From: Phascolarctos cinereus
Taxonomy: Eukaryota > Chordata > Mammalia > Diprotodontia > Phascolarctidae
Reading direction: 5' to 3'
DNA: 64,000 bases
NCBI RefSeq assembly: GCF_002099425.1
Contig: NW_018344015.1
Location: forward strand, 7,044,001-7,108,000
Shown here piece by piece: positions 1-11,765 of the stretch. Numbering within the stretch: position 1 is the stretch's first letter; each line of letters starts with the position of its first letter. The translations under genes were made by a program, and so were the position numbers. The notes beneath the pieces are model-generated. The model did no database searches, was not told the origin of the DNA, and saw only the letters and a program-made list of their open reading frames with translations.

Positions 1-1161
1 CAGGATAGGCCCTATCTTTTCTTCCTTGATTCTAGAGAAAGCTTCACCTTCTACAGCCGTTCTATGGCTATGAGAGACGGCTTTATGAGAAAGCAAGTTA
101 CCTATGTGGTATAATTTGAGGAGTTCCAGAAAGCCCTGAACTAACCCAGCACCTGACATCTGCACATTAGTCACTCCTTTGAGTAAAAGCATAGAAGATC
201 TCTGATGAAATTCATTTATCTGGAAAGGGTCATATAGTAAAGTCATCATCAGCTGTAGCTCAAATTAATTTCTGATTAGCAACTATCATCTAGAGGGCTT
301 TGAGAGGAATAAGACACAGCATTGGGACAAGTCAATTTTGAAAGAGGAAAATAAGAGCTCAAACACTAGTGATGCTTGGGTCCAGAGTCATACTAAAGTG
401 TCTATTGTGAGGGTGCAGAAAGGACAAGGCCCATAAACTTGATCTATTCCACAAGTATGCCCAAGGCTGGCCACGCACATGAGCTCTATATATATACTTC
501 ATGGGGTTGCACAGGCAATAGATCTTCTCGATTCTGCTTTCCTAGAAGTTTAATGATTATTCTAGCCATACTAGTGACAAAAAAAAATTGCCAACAAAAG
601 GGAACCCAACTGTGTCTAAAGAGATTACTTTGGATTCAGAGGGAGGAGGTCTGTGTTCAAGAACTGCTTCTAACTATGTCATTGCAGAAGGCTTATATGA
701 ACTCTCTGGGCTTCATTTTCCCTCAGTCTGTAGAATGAGACCAGTTTGAAATAGATGCTTTCAGAGATGCACTCCAGATCTAAAGTCTATGATTTAAAAC
801 ACGAGAGACTCTGATATAGTGTGCAATTATTTCCAAAAAGCAGGGCTTCTTGTAGTAAATGCAGAAAATCATATAACAGTGTCAAGGGTGGGGCTAATCC
901 CCTTATTCTTAAACTATTTCACATCCAGCTTTTGGGTTATGTTTTAGGGTACATGGTTTGAACAAGAATAAGACTAAATTAATATCAAATGTGTTATGTT
1001 GAGAAGTACATGCAATGTCCCAAGCTCGTAAAAGCAGAACATTTGCTAAATTTCTCACTTAACTTAAAGTCAATTTTATTAAATAGATTTGAAAGGAAAG
1101 AAATCCTCACATATTCTTTCAATAGGAATCTCCTTTAATACTGTGTGACATTCCCTGCCAT

Positions 1162-1192
<31 letters not shown>

Positions 1193-1634
1193 TGGAACCA
1201 CGGAGGAAACACTCAAAATTTGATCAAAATTATAGCATTTCCTGATGGAGGTGTATCTATTCTGTGTTCCATATGTATTTATGTACTTGTAATCTCCATT
1301 AAAATCTAAGTTCTTGGGGCAGGAACTCTTTCCTCTCTCTTCTTTTATTGTATCCACAGAGTTCAGAACAGTTTTTAAAAAGCCTCATGGATTGATTGAA
1401 AAGTCTCCTCTAAAAATAAAACTAGGGCCCCTGACTACCTATGAGAAGTCCACTCTCAACTCTTCACCAATAAAAGGCAAAGGGGAAGAAGAAAAGTTGA
1501 CAGATAAGGGGAAGTCTTATCTGAAGGAATGATTCTTTTCCATGTCAAAGAGACCTTGACAAGGTTCACTTTCTTTCTTTGAATGTGAGTCTTAAGAGAA
1601 ACTTGTCAAATTACTTCTGCATTGGAAATGCCAA
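1..1634. other. Non-coding stretch, no recognised element
   Basis: I see no gene and no repeat family I can name here, apart from the CA microsatellite listed separately. The short open frames at 439-738 (+) and 1314-1532 (+) have no recognisable domain or codon pattern and are taken as chance. Confidence 0.6.
1162..1188. repeat. (CA)n microsatellite
   Basis: About 13 uninterrupted CA units form a simple dinucleotide repeat that is probably length-polymorphic. The minus-strand frame across it encodes Cys-Val repeats and is an artefact. Confidence 0.95.
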
Positions 1635-1830
1635 GTTTGGCATTTAAGGCTCTCTATCCTATTCTTCTGACCTTATTCCCCAGTGCCCTCCAACATGAAC
1701 CTACCACTCCAAGCATTTCCTCAATACCACCTCTAAGCCTCTGGTCTGGCTTTTCTACCTGTTTGAAATGCCCATCCTTTTTCCCCTCTGCCTATCTAAA
1801 TCTTAATCTTCCTTCAGGGTCTAGCTATCG
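1635..1830 (+). mobile_element. L2 LINE fragment (ORF2 C-terminal part)
   Basis: The order tttaaggctctctatcct ... ccttattccccagtgccctcc ... cttccttcagggtctagct follows the end of L2 ORF2 (frame near FKALYPILL, then a 'PSGSS' part). It is short, decayed and lacks the 3' UTR. Another CR1-clade LINE is possible. Confidence 0.45.
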
Positions 1831-2310
1831 CCTTCCTTTGTTCTGGGCTATGATGGGTAAATGCCATAATAGTCAGGGAGTCTGCCTCAGTTCCCCATCA
1901 CCCAGGGGAGCTGGTCAAGGGCAAAGAGTGACAACTTTTACTTAGTCCAAAGGTGGGAGGTAGCGTCCAGGAAGCCTGTAAAGGAACAACAGAGTCAGTT
2001 CTTTAAAGCCTATAGATCAGAAAACCCAGGCAGAAGAGGTCAAGTTATTCCTCTGGACCTGGCAAGAAGTTTGGCTTCTGCTTCCTTTGAAGGAAAGGAA
2101 GCTTATGACTTCCCTGCTCAGTCCTGAGCTGCTAGATCCCACCTTTAAATTCAAAGCCCTTCACTGACCAGGCTCCCTCAATTTCTCCATCAACTTCAGT
2201 GATTCACAGAACATTAGAAATTAAATTAATTACCTGCTTTAACCTTAGCTTGCAGATGCTAAACTTGGGTCCCAGACATAGAAAGCAAATTTTCTAAGTC
2301 ACTGCGCAGG

Positions 2311-2562
2311 AGGCAACAGGTAGCACAGTGGATAGAGTGCTGGGCCTGGGGTCAGGAAGACACAAGTTCAAATGTGCCTTCAGACATTTACTATCTGTGT
2401 GGTAAATCTCTTACCCTCTGTCTGCCTCAGTTTCTTCAAAAGTAAAATGGGGATAATAATAGCACCTACCTCACACTGTCGTTATGAGGATCAACTGAGA
2501 TAATATTTGTAAAAGTGTTTAGCACCTGGCAAATAGGTGCTATATAAATGCTTATTTCTTTC
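2311..2562 (+). mobile_element. CORE-SINE (MIR/Mar-1 group), near full length
   Basis: The tRNA-like head (cacagtggatagagtgctgg, then ttcaaatgtg as the B-box region) is followed by the CORE segment (gcctcagtttcttc, aaaatggggataataatagc) and the tail gtgctatataaatgctta. Orientation is plus and all three parts are present in order. Divergence suggests an old copy. Confidence 0.85.
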
Positions 2563-3450
2563 CCTTCTCTAAGGGAGCAAATCTAGATTCAGAAAGTAGA
2601 CTCAGACCCCTAAGATGCCCACTACTTTTGTCCTTCTAGCGTTGGGCAGGGGCCATAGCTAATTATAATTCTTTCATATGTCTATATCATTTTCCCAACA
2701 TGATCATGAGTTTCTGGAAAGCATGGATCATGTCATATGCCATATTTATACAAATATAGAATGCATTTTTCCAGAAATATGTTTAAAATATAAATTGTCA
2801 AAGGGACTGAATTCCCTATTTTCAAACATTGGACAAAGAAAATGTTGCTAAAGGATCATATATTAACTAATAGTTTGCTTGGAAGGCAAATTCTTCAAGC
2901 ACTTTTAATCTGTGTTTATTTTTACACAATCCAGGGTTAGAGATTTTAAAATAAATATCTTAGGATATGATTCAGAGGAAAAGGACTGAAAGACTGAAAC
3001 ATCTTATAACATCACATGAATTGCACTTTTTTTTACAATTAATTGCAAAGAACTGTAGATTTAAATGGCATTGTAAGCATTTTGTCTCATATCAGCCAAT
3101 GCCCAAATCCCCAAGATAGATTCTATCACTGATTCAACTATGTTATGCATCGGCATTGATGAAATATTAAAAGAATCTGAGCAAGACCTCCAATATGTTG
3201 GATAAATCAATGGAAAGGTTTTTGGCATGGATCACAAAAGATGAGAAGATGTGACAGATTGTCAATCCATATCAGTGAGTAGAATGTCCACAAAAGGGAA
3301 ATCACAAATCTAATAAAATATTAAATTAATATTCTACTCTTCGTGTCAGATTAATATTAAATAGTAACAGAAGCTCAGCAAAATTAGATTTCAATTTATT
3401 CAATAGACATTCCTGTATGTTGAAGTCAGAAAGGTCCTATGTACATTAAA
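2563..3450. other. Non-coding stretch, no recognised element
   Basis: This is AT-rich single-copy-looking sequence. I see no open frame of note and no repeat family I can name. Confidence 0.5.
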
Positions 3451-3453
3451 ATA

Positions 3454-3508
3454 TTTACTACTACTACTATCACCACCACCACCACCACTACTACCACTAT
3501 TACTACAA
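3454..3508. repeat. (TAC)n/(CAC)n trinucleotide repeat
   Basis: A TAC run passes into a CAC run and back to degenerate TAC. The serine/glycine-rich minus-strand open frame across it is a by-product of the repeat. Confidence 0.85.
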
Positions 3509-3514
3509 CAGAGA

Positions 3515-3727
3515 ACTTCTAAGAGCTCTAAACAAATTAAATGCCCATTGTCTGGAGAATGGCCAACCAAGCTGTGGCACATGAATGTAATGGAATATTA
3601 CTGCATAAGAAATGTTGAACATGATGAATTCAGAGAAGCATGAGAAGGCTTTAATGAATTGATGCAGAGTTAAGTAGAAGCACGAACATATATGATGCTA
3701 GAGGAAGAAAACAACAACAAAGAAACT
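3515..3727 (+). mobile_element. L1 LINE fragment, end of ORF2
   Basis: The words atgcccattgtctggagaat, gtggcacatgaatgtaatgg and aattgatgcagagttaag match the last part of marsupial L1 ORF2, seen in better copies near 46.5, 48.3 and 56.6 kb. The copy is old, and its probable 3' UTR lies beyond a SINE (about 4020-4262). Confidence 0.7.
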
Positions 3728-4018
3728 GGGGATGCTAGTTGATATAAAGGATAGAGCACTAGATCTGGAATCAGAAACATCTGAGTTCAAATCCTGCCTC
3801 AGATACTGTGTGACACTGGGCATATCACTTGACCTCTTTCAATGTCAGTTTCCTCACTTATAAAATGGGGATAACCATAGCATCTATAGAACAGGGTTGG
3901 AGTAAGGATCATATGAAATAACATGTTAAACGTTCAGCAAAACAAAGTGCTAAATAAATGCTAGCTGCTCCTGCTCCTCCTCCTCCTCTACCACACCACC
4001 ACCATCACCATCACGATC
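3728..4018 (+). mobile_element. CORE-SINE inserted in L1, with microsatellite tail
   Basis: The head (gatagagcactagatctgg), CORE (gtcagtttcctcac, ataaaatggggataacc) and tail (gtgctaaataaatgctagct) occur in order, followed by a CTC/CAC-rich tract from 3965 that probably grew from the SINE tail. It separates two L1-like parts, so it is younger than that L1. Confidence 0.8.
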
Positions 4019-4019
4019 A

Positions 4020-4262
4020 AACTCAGCCCCAGAAAAAGTGAGAAAACGTGATTCCCTCTTTTCACTGCAGAGATGAAGGACACTATGGGGATGGAATACT
4101 GAATATACTGCCAGTCATAATGTGTTAGTTATTTTTGTTCAAATGCCTTTTTCCTTTTCCTTTAACAATCTTCATTACAAAGGATACTTTGTTGAGGCAA
4201 CAGGGAGGGTGGAGAGGAAAGAAATACATTCAGAAGCAAATATGTTATTAATAAAAATAAAG
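4020..4262 (+). mobile_element. Probable L1 3' UTR remnant
   Basis: This has a G-rich stretch (caacagggagggtggagagg) and an A-rich end with aataaaaataaag. It resembles the 3' UTR of older marsupial L1 subfamilies and is probably continuous with 3515-3727 before the SINE entered. Confidence 0.5.
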
Positions 4263-6730
4263 TCGTTACCCCCAAATTCCAACTAAACGTCACTATTATT
4301 TTAAAATATACTTCCAAGACTTCTAAAAATACACTATTTCACTAGTATGGGTACTTCTCTCAATGACAGTCTGCAACCTCACCTCATTTTCATCAATGAA
4401 TTGCTGTGACATAGAAACATGCATCACCTAGTGGTCAACTTTCTGGTAATGAGCCTCTTCTTCAGATTTAGTTAGGCTGGTCTTTTGACAACAGATAAAG
4501 AGTAAATGTTGAGACAAAAGATGGCCCAACAGTTGTCAGAGTTCTAAGCAATGACAGCAATAAGTATGTGACTTTGGGGGAGTTATTAGTTTTCTATACC
4601 TGGCTCCAACTCAATCATCCTCAGGGATCCCTCCTGTTAAAACATACACATCGAGGAAATTAGGGTCTCTGAATAATAAAAGCTGTCATTAAGAGGGAAA
4701 TAAAGGCTAGGAAGAAAAACCATAAAAGATCTAATTCTGTAAAGATCACTCAAAATTGCCAGGGGTGGGAAGGGTCCCAAATGCTATGATTTTTAATCTG
4801 GTTCATAGAAAATGAAAGAAAAAGCAACCCAAGAACATAGAAAATTACAAGAAAATTGAAAATATTCAAAAATGCTCTGGTAATCTGGTTTTCATAAGCT
4901 AGGATTTGAAGGAAAGAAATTTTATTCCATCTGTAGAAGCACTAAACTATAAATCAATTTTCTAAATATAGTGATAGTGCAGTTTTATAAGCATATGGAT
5001 ATAAAAGTATAATACAAATAGAGTCCAATAATTTTTATTATTTTTATTAATTTCTCTGCTCTCCTATCACACAACCTAATAAATTTGATTCACATCCACC
5101 ATTAAAGGAAAGGAAACTTCCCATATATCAGTTAAGTTTCTAGGAGACTTAGGGTATCTTGCCTCATTTAAATGGTATCTTCAAGCATCTTTATCATCTA
5201 GCACATTGCATTGTATGTGGCTGTCACAAAAACAGTTTTTCTAGTTAAAAAACAACAACAACAACAACAAAAAGACCAAACTCTGTGGAGTTTTACCTTG
5301 GAAGCAAGTTCAGTATTTAAATATGGACTGGTGAAATGATGATGTGTAAAAAGTATGATGTAAATAATTGGAGACATGACTTTAAAACATTTACCTAGTC
5401 ACTTACAATACTACTCATTTGTCAAACAAGTACATATTAATAACCTTATTCTAACTAAATTTTTTTTATGTTTTACATAAATTGATAAGTGGCTTAATTA
5501 GGGGCATGTTATAGTTCCAGTCCAAAGAATTAGGAGTTGTTCTAATTCTAAAATATGCTGGTTGCATGACTGTGTAAATGGAATTTAATTTACGCCCTAA
5601 ATGCTTTAACAACAAAATGGAAGTGTTAAACTTAATGCCAATAAATTTTACATTTAAAAAGTAGACTGTGTAAACAAAAAATACTAACATCGAAGGAACT
5701 AAACTCCACAACGTTTAGAATAGGCAGTGAAATTTTCTGTCAGAAGTTTGGGATTTGAATCTTGCTTGACAGCCGGAGAGGACTAAATAGTAAGAAGTCA
5801 CACAGGCAATAAACAGCAGTAAAATGAGGCAGTGAACTCCATTATCTCCAAAGTTAAACCAGTTCTAAATCCCACTTATAATCTTAAATGCTACATGTAA
5901 ATGAGGTATTATTAATAAGCATGGGCCAGCAGGCGTGCCTTACTTTAGGCAAACACGAAAACTTTGATTGACATAAAAGACAGCATGGGAATGGTGAATA
6001 TTTACTTTACAAACAGGATTCTGCATACTATAAAATGTTTCCAAATAGAACTACCTTTAAAAAAATCCATATTTCTTTAGTGCAACTTTTTAGGAACAGG
6101 TTTATTCCAGAAAGTGAATTATAAGTGTATAATACCAAGTAATTCTTTATCATTTCTTTACTAAAATGGCAATCATTACAGACATTTGAATCTATATTTC
6201 CTAATTTCTTTTTTGTAGAGATAGTTTGATATCTAATTTCAAAATGAAAATATATGACACTCATAGATTCACAAAGTAAAAAGGAAAGATGGGGAGGGAG
6301 GCAAAATTTCTTTCTTTTTAAAGTCCTCATAAGCTCTAGGGATACTATATTCCATACCTATTTAGTCTGTCAATTATAAGTTAACATGTCACCCATTTCT
6401 CTGGACAACAAAGATCATTTTGGGGCATCTTACCACTGCACAGCAATTTAGATTGTAACTAAAAGAGCATGAAACTATCTATTTGGGTATAGTAGAAAAT
6501 TAAGTATTATTTAGGTTAGTTTAACTGAAGGGATGGACTCTCAACACTTACATATCCATTTCCTGCCATGAAGGGAAAACTGGATTCTTTTTTTACTCTT
6601 TACATTGCCCAGTTTATCCAAATAATGACTCATCTGTACATTTTTGTTTCATAACAGTGTCAATGACAGGGTCCACTACCCAGTAAAACTTTAGCATATA
6701 TAGTTTTTGAAATACTGGGTTTATTTATAA
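4263..6730. other. Non-coding stretch, no recognised element
   Basis: This is AT-rich sequence with a short (AAC)n run near 5249-5270. Open frames at 5466-5711 and 6028-6330 (both minus) show no recognisable domain. I see no repeat family I can name. Confidence 0.5.
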
Positions 6731-6950
6731 CAGGCATTCTTAACCAGGGTTCCATGGATAGATTTCAGAAAGCCTTTGAACTAGAATAGGGGAAAAAAAT
6801 TGCACCCTTACTTTCACTAAACCTCTCCTTTCCTTTGTAATCCTATGTATTTTATTTTATGCATTTAAAAGCATTCTTTGAAGGGGTCTATAGAGTCCAT
6901 CAGACTGCCCAAAGATCTGTTACGTACACAAACAAGGTTAAGAACCCCTG
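6731..6950. mobile_element. Non-autonomous hAT-type DNA transposon (MITE), 220 bp
   Basis: The left end reads caggcattcttaacc. The right end on the other strand reads CAGGGGTTCTTAACC, giving terminal inverted repeats of about 15 bp with two or three mismatches. The cag...ttcttaacc terminus is hAT-like. The 8-bp flanks (atttataa and agctagaa) agree at only 5 of 8 sites, as expected for an old insertion. There is no transposase frame. Confidence 0.7.
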
Positions 6951-7424
6951 AGCTAGAAAATCAAGGAATGACTTCTCTCCTTTCCCAAGAAATCAATAAA
7001 TAATATGGAGAACTCTGCAATAATATGAACTAGTAGCACTCAGGCTCCATTCTATATATAAATAAAAAAATAGTTTGCTTGACTACACAAAGAGCTCTGA
7101 TCTTGTGTGTATGCCTTTGTCACTGGTACAGACTACAATCTTTCTAAGGCTTAACAGATGGCCTCAGAATTGGTATGGCCAAAAACATCCATCACCCTTC
7201 GGTAAATGTGGCGATGGGCCTCTCTGAAATTAGCTAGACTCATCCTTACATGAGATAGTCCAAGCTAGTCAGTGAGTCCAAACTTAAAACCTTTGCAGCT
7301 TTGTCTGACCTTCCAAAGCTCATATTCCACTAATTCCCTGGCCAGACCAAGCCCTTTGCACTGTGATCAAGAATTGGAGTAGTTTTATAAGATCAACTAT
7401 TGGAGGTAATGTTTTCCCAGCTGA

Positions 7425-7545
7425 GAGAGGTTAATTACATTTCAAAGAGTATATTACTCAAGGTCATTCACACAATTAACAAGTAGTAAGGTTAGGTTTC
7501 AAACCCAGGTTTTCTAAATCCAAACCCAATATTCTTTCCATGAAT
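7425..7545 (-). mobile_element. MIR SINE fragment
   Basis: Read on the minus strand this keeps the MIR order: a degenerate tRNA-like part (aaacccaggttttct on plus) and the CORE (ctcaaggtcattcacacaat on plus). It is short and diverged. Confidence 0.5.
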
Positions 7546-8560
7546 AAATCTTGCACTTTAGACAAGCAAAAAGCCATTGGGCTCCTCTATCCAGAAAAAA
7601 AATATACCACCAAAAAGAATACTAGAAAGTAAAAGGAATTCTTTAAAATGATAGTTTCCAACTTGTGGGCTACAGACCCTTTGGGGAAGTGTAATTATTT
7701 CAAGGTGTCCATGAATCTATATGTATACCAAACATCATTTTGATCTTTATTTAGCACCAACAAAATACACAGCATGACAGTATAATAAACAAATACATCT
7801 TTGGAGACTAAAATAAATATGTTTCATACATATAAACATTTCTTTTTTTTTAAATGCTTATTGATGTTGTTGATTAATAAAACACAAATTGCTATCATGT
7901 GTGGCCCAGACCCAGCCTTCTCAGCAATGCTTTTGTGCTCTGTCCTATACCTTTCACTGGGCACTCCCAGAGTCTGCCTTGGGATCCGGGGCTTCTGATG
8001 AGTCACCATTCACCATATCTAGCCCAAACTCATGCCCACCTTATTATTCTCTCACTATCTTCATGCCAATGCCTACAAACTCTTCTCCCCCAACTTCCCT
8101 AACTCTGGCTTTGAAAACAGTAATAAAAACAACACTACCAAAAACAATACTCCATTCATGTATGACTGTGATTTTTTTGGGGGGGTGTTTAAAAAAAGGG
8201 AAGTTAAAAGGTTAAAATCCTTCCCTAAAAGATTAGGTATCACTGAAATAAAAAATATAAACTCCGAGGATAGGTGTATTTTGGTTATTTTTTGTGGAGC
8301 ATATTCCCTAAGTCAAAATTTCTGTATACATATGTGTTATTTGATAAAAGTTTTTTTAAGAGCTCTTATTTCAGGGATTTAAAGATACATTTTTTTCCCT
8401 TTTACACTACCATGTCACTTTGACATCTCAAGTCATTAGAAATAGCTACTTCACTGAAATCATTGTGGTAACATACTATATTTAGACTGCATTGTATACT
8501 TTTCTAATTTTTCCATGTATATTATATCATTTCATCAAACTTCATCACTTTATTTTCCCA
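7546..8560. other. Non-coding stretch, no recognised gene
   Basis: Several overlapping open frames at 7801-8382 have no domain signature. They share sequence in three frames, which argues against any being coding. A possible DNA-transposon end near 7650 was not convincing. Confidence 0.5.
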
Positions 8561-8561
8561 T

Positions 8562-8735
8562 GAAGTCAAAAAGCATTTATGAAGCTTCTCGTTTGTGTCA
8601 AGAACTGTGCTAAGCACTGGTGGGGATGGGATGGGGCAGGGAGGAGGGGAGAAGTGGAGAGAGAGAAAGAAGGTGGTTTACAAACAAAACTGAAAATAGA
8701 CAATTCCCTTAAGGAGCTCACAATCTAATAATGAA
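8562..8735 (-). mobile_element. L2 LINE 3' end
   Basis: The plus-strand reading (aagcatttatgaagcttctc, ctgtgctaagcactgg, aaggagctcacaatctaat) is the reverse complement of the L2 3' UTR. A G/A-rich tract expands its middle. Confidence 0.65.
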
Positions 8736-9397
8736 CATTTTTATGTTAAATGACCTGACCTTATATGAAAACTCAGTTACACATGAAATGTTTTTCTAAG
8801 TGAATGCATTCTACTAAATCCAGATTTATTATTTTCCTCTGATGGTAATTATATACTGTCATAGTTTGTTCAGTGGATTAAAATGGATATCACAGGCAAA
8901 TACAGTATTAATCCTCATTCCCTGTATAAAAAGTGTGTGGGGGACGGCATATACAATTTTATTCAAATTAGAACTAGAAAACAAGTGCTGGGAAGGGTGT
9001 GAAATCTTCTCTGTGATTTTTTTTCTTTTAACAAAACCTGCCATCTGGCTGAGGGCATTCCAATGCCAAAAATACACTGAGGGTTGGGGGTGAGGGGAGT
9101 TCGTTTTCTTTTAAGTGAGGAGAAAAGAGAAACACTTAATGGACAGTGAAACTGCTAGAATGAGATGGTACTTGGTATTGGGGTCTAAAGGAAACAACGA
9201 CCAGTTAGCCCACCATTCCAAAGAGTTGTAAGCTTTTTTGGTCAAGAGAATTTAATATCATCCTATGAAATGGAATAAGAAAAAATGTTCTAAGAGCAAT
9301 ACATAAGCAAAATCTGATTCAATAACAGGGGAAAAAATAAAATGCAAAGATCTGTGAGGTTTAGACTATAAGAACAATTAGAACAGTCCATCTAATA
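8736..9397. other. Non-coding stretch, no recognised element
   Basis: I see no gene or repeat family. Frames at 8842-9093 (+) and 8859-9077 (-) overlap on opposite strands and have no recognisable features. Confidence 0.5.
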
Positions 9398-9608
9398 GAG
9401 AGGTGATGGATGAAGAGTACAGTTTGAAGCCTCTTTTTTCTTTTGGACATGGCCAATAGGGGAATTTGTTTTCTTTGACTATACATGTTTACAAAGGACT
9501 TTGTTTTTCTTACTTTCTCATTGGGGGTAGGAGGTGGGGTGGAGGGGTAGAATATGTATCTGAAAATAAAATAAAATTGAATTTGTAAGTACAAAAACAA
9601 ACAGTTCA
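9398..9608 (+). mobile_element. L1 LINE 3' end
   Basis: This matches the marsupial L1 3' UTR: gtgatggatgaagagtacag, a T-rich part, ggacatggccaatagggg, ctcattgggggtaggagg, then an A-rich end. Only the last 200 bases of the element are present, as in typical 5'-truncated L1. Confidence 0.75.
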
Positions 9609-9654
9609 TCTTATCTGAGGCAACATATGGTTTTTGAGCTGGACCTTTACAGGT

Positions 9655-9752
9655 CAGAAATCCTGAGGCCCAGAGGAAAAATGATAACTAGTGAGTTCAG
9701 ACCTCTGATCTCCTAATCTCCAGTTCAGTTCTCTTTCTACTCCAGAGGGCCT
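9655..9752 (-). mobile_element. MIR SINE fragment
   Basis: The minus-strand MIR core is recognisable from cctgaggcccagagg and gagttcagacctctgatctc on plus. The copy is short and old. Confidence 0.5.
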
Positions 9753-9924
9753 AGTGGTAGCCCTGAATCCAATATTGTAGATCCAAAATTGGGTGAAGGT
9801 CCTCCTTGTACTCCTGAAAGTGAATCAGTAGTATCTCTAAAAGAAAACTTAATTTTCCTTCTGTCTTCAGTGTTGGGAAACCTATTTTTTAAAAACAGAT
9901 TTTGCAAAGCCCTCTATTTTTCTC

Positions 9925-10060
9925 ATATATACTCTGGTTTAACTTCTCTACAAAATTATGAGGTCTTTGAGAGCAGGGACCATGTCTTAGTTTCTTCTTT
10001 GATCTCACTTAGTATCTAACACAGTGTTCAGCACACACTAAGCAGTTAAGAGAAGCTTCT
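9925..10060 (+). mobile_element. L2 LINE 3' end (first of three)
   Basis: The L2 3' UTR signature occurs in order: tatgaggtctttgagagcag, gggaccatgtcttag, cagtgttcagcacacact. It is followed within 400 bases by two more L2 3' ends in the same direction. Confidence 0.65.
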
Positions 10061-10094
10061 TGAAGAAAGGAAGGGATGAATCTTTTAAACACAG

Positions 10095-10240
10095 TCACAT
10101 ATATGTGCTTCTTCCCATTAGATTGTGAGGTCTTTGAGGCTGGAGACAGTTTTTGCCTTTCTTTGTAACCTCAGTGCCTAGCATAATGCCACAATGTACA
10201 TAGTAGTAACCTAACAGACACCAGTTGACTTGATATGGTT
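10095..10240 (+). mobile_element. L2 LINE 3' end (second of three)
   Basis: It contains tagattgtgaggtctttgag, cctcagtgcctagcataatg and a tail ending ttgacttgat, which is the usual order of L2 3' UTR blocks. Confidence 0.65.
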
Positions 10241-10329
10241 TTGGCTCTCCTTGGTTCAAGGCCCTTCTATTCACTTTTTTTGCTCTCCCTATTTTCAAGG
10301 TAAGTTAAAAACTTTCAAAAATAGTATTC

Positions 10330-10435
10330 TAAGCTCTTTGATAAGCTCCTTGAGGGCAGGGATTATATCTTATTTACATCTCTTCAGCAATTAGCCCTGA
10401 AAATTGCACCCTCCGATATTTGTTGACTGAAAAAT
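10330..10435 (+). mobile_element. L2 LINE 3' end (third of three)
   Basis: It contains taagctccttgagggcaggg, attatatcttatttacatct and tatttgttgactga, the conserved end of L2. Confidence 0.65.
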
Positions 10436-10639
10436 GCCATCAAAAACTAGGATCACAGAGTCACAAATGTAGAACTAGCAGAGACCTGAACTACTCGTTA
10501 TTTTCACACCCTGAATTACAGAGTTGATTTTATTATTTTTGCTCCATTTCCTGTTCCTTGCCTCAGGCAACAATATATTGCTAGTTATAGCTCCGGCTAA
10601 CAGACTTTGTTCATAGAAAAGCAAATTGAAAGGCTGTTT

Positions 10640-10832
10640 TACGAATAATCAAATCATAGCTGTGCAGCTAAAGGGGATCTCAGAGGTTACCTAGTCCAAT
10701 CCACTCATTTTACAGAGGAGGAAACTGAGGCTCCACCGAGGTTGTGTATTGCCCGAGGTCATGTTAGGAGTTAGCATCTAATGAGATATGAACCCAAGTC
10801 TTCTGAGTCCAGAGCCAAGTTATTACTCTTGG
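10640..10832 (-). mobile_element. MIR SINE
   Basis: Plus-strand words ggatctcagaggttacctag, cattttacagaggaggaaac, tgaggctccaccgagg and tgaacccaagtcttctgagt are the reverse complement of MIR in the right order. A similar shorter piece may lie at about 10450-10530. Confidence 0.75.
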
Positions 10833-11049
10833 GTAAAATACACATTTGAAAGCACTGGGTAAATCTCCAAATGATAAGTTGAAGTTCATACAATTTGTTA
10901 AAATTAAGTCCTTACCCTGATACCTCACTGTAACATGAAGTGATTGAATTCCTACAGGCATATGAAAAGCAATATAAAGCTACTGCCCAGAGGGTTGACC
11001 ACCAATTGTTTAATTTTCTTTGGCTAAAGTACTTCCATAAGAAATATAT

Positions 11050-11056
11050 GTGTATC

Positions 11057-11095
<39 letters not shown>

Positions 11096-11110
11096 GCACA
11101 CATATATATT
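11050..11110. repeat. (TG)n(TA)n microsatellite
   Basis: About nine TG units pass directly into about ten TA units, followed by degenerate CATATA. This compound dinucleotide repeat explains the odd repetitive open frames on both strands. Confidence 0.9.
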
Positions 11111-11383
11111 TATATAAATTATACCTATGTGTATATAGAGAGAGAATGTGAGAAAGTTAATATGTTTTCTTCTGATGTCATCCAATGTATCCCTCCTTTC
11201 CATACCAACAAGCTATACCTATACTCCTTATAAGAAATTTTTTAAAAGAGAAAAAAAAATTAACCATTTAACAAAACTAATCAACGCATTCAAAAAATTG
11301 TATATATGAAGAATGCCATTCCCACAGTACCCCATCTCAGTAAACAGTAGAGTAGAGTAGGTACCTCCTCATATCTCTTCAGA

Positions 11384-11615
11384 CGCAGCTGGGTAACCTG
11401 TGAATAAGACACTGGGCCTGGAGTCAGAAAGACCTGAGTTCAAATTCTTAGAAACTATGTGACCCTGGGCAAGTCACTTAACCTATCTACCTTAGTTTCC
11501 TCAACTGTAATATGAAGATAATAATAGCACCTACCTCCCAAGGTTTCTGTGAGGATCAAATAAAATAATATTTGTAAAGTACTTAGCACAGTGCCTGGAG
11601 CAGAGTAGGCTTTTC
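11384..11615 (+). mobile_element. CORE-SINE (MIR/Mar-1 group)
   Basis: The order is head (actgggcctggagtcag, gacctgagttcaaattc), CORE (gtgaccctgggcaagtcact, gtttcctcaactgtaatatg) and tail (gtacttagcacagtgcctgg). It is near full length on plus. Confidence 0.85.
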
Positions 11616-11700
11616 TTTTCTTCTTCCACAATGTCAAGTTTGGTCACTGTAATTTAATCTCACTCAGTTGATTATTTTGGATAATGAAATTCTTTTTACC

Positions 11701-11765
11701 GATACAAGTTGGCATCTTCTCTGCCACTTCTAGTCTTAGATACAAGTTGGCATCTTCTCTGCCAC
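11701..11765. repeat. Two exact 27-bp direct repeats, 38-bp period
   Basis: The 27 bases at 11701-11727 (beginning gatacaagttggcatcttct) recur without a change at 11739-11765, separated by 11 bases. The lack of mismatches points to a recent local duplication. It lies between two SINEs and is not a target-site duplication of either as far as I can see. Confidence 0.95.

Noticed and set aside
7645-7830. Possible hAT/MER-type element (agtttccaacttgtgggcta)
   Set aside because: Only one end resembles such elements, and no matching inverted end or target-site duplication was found.
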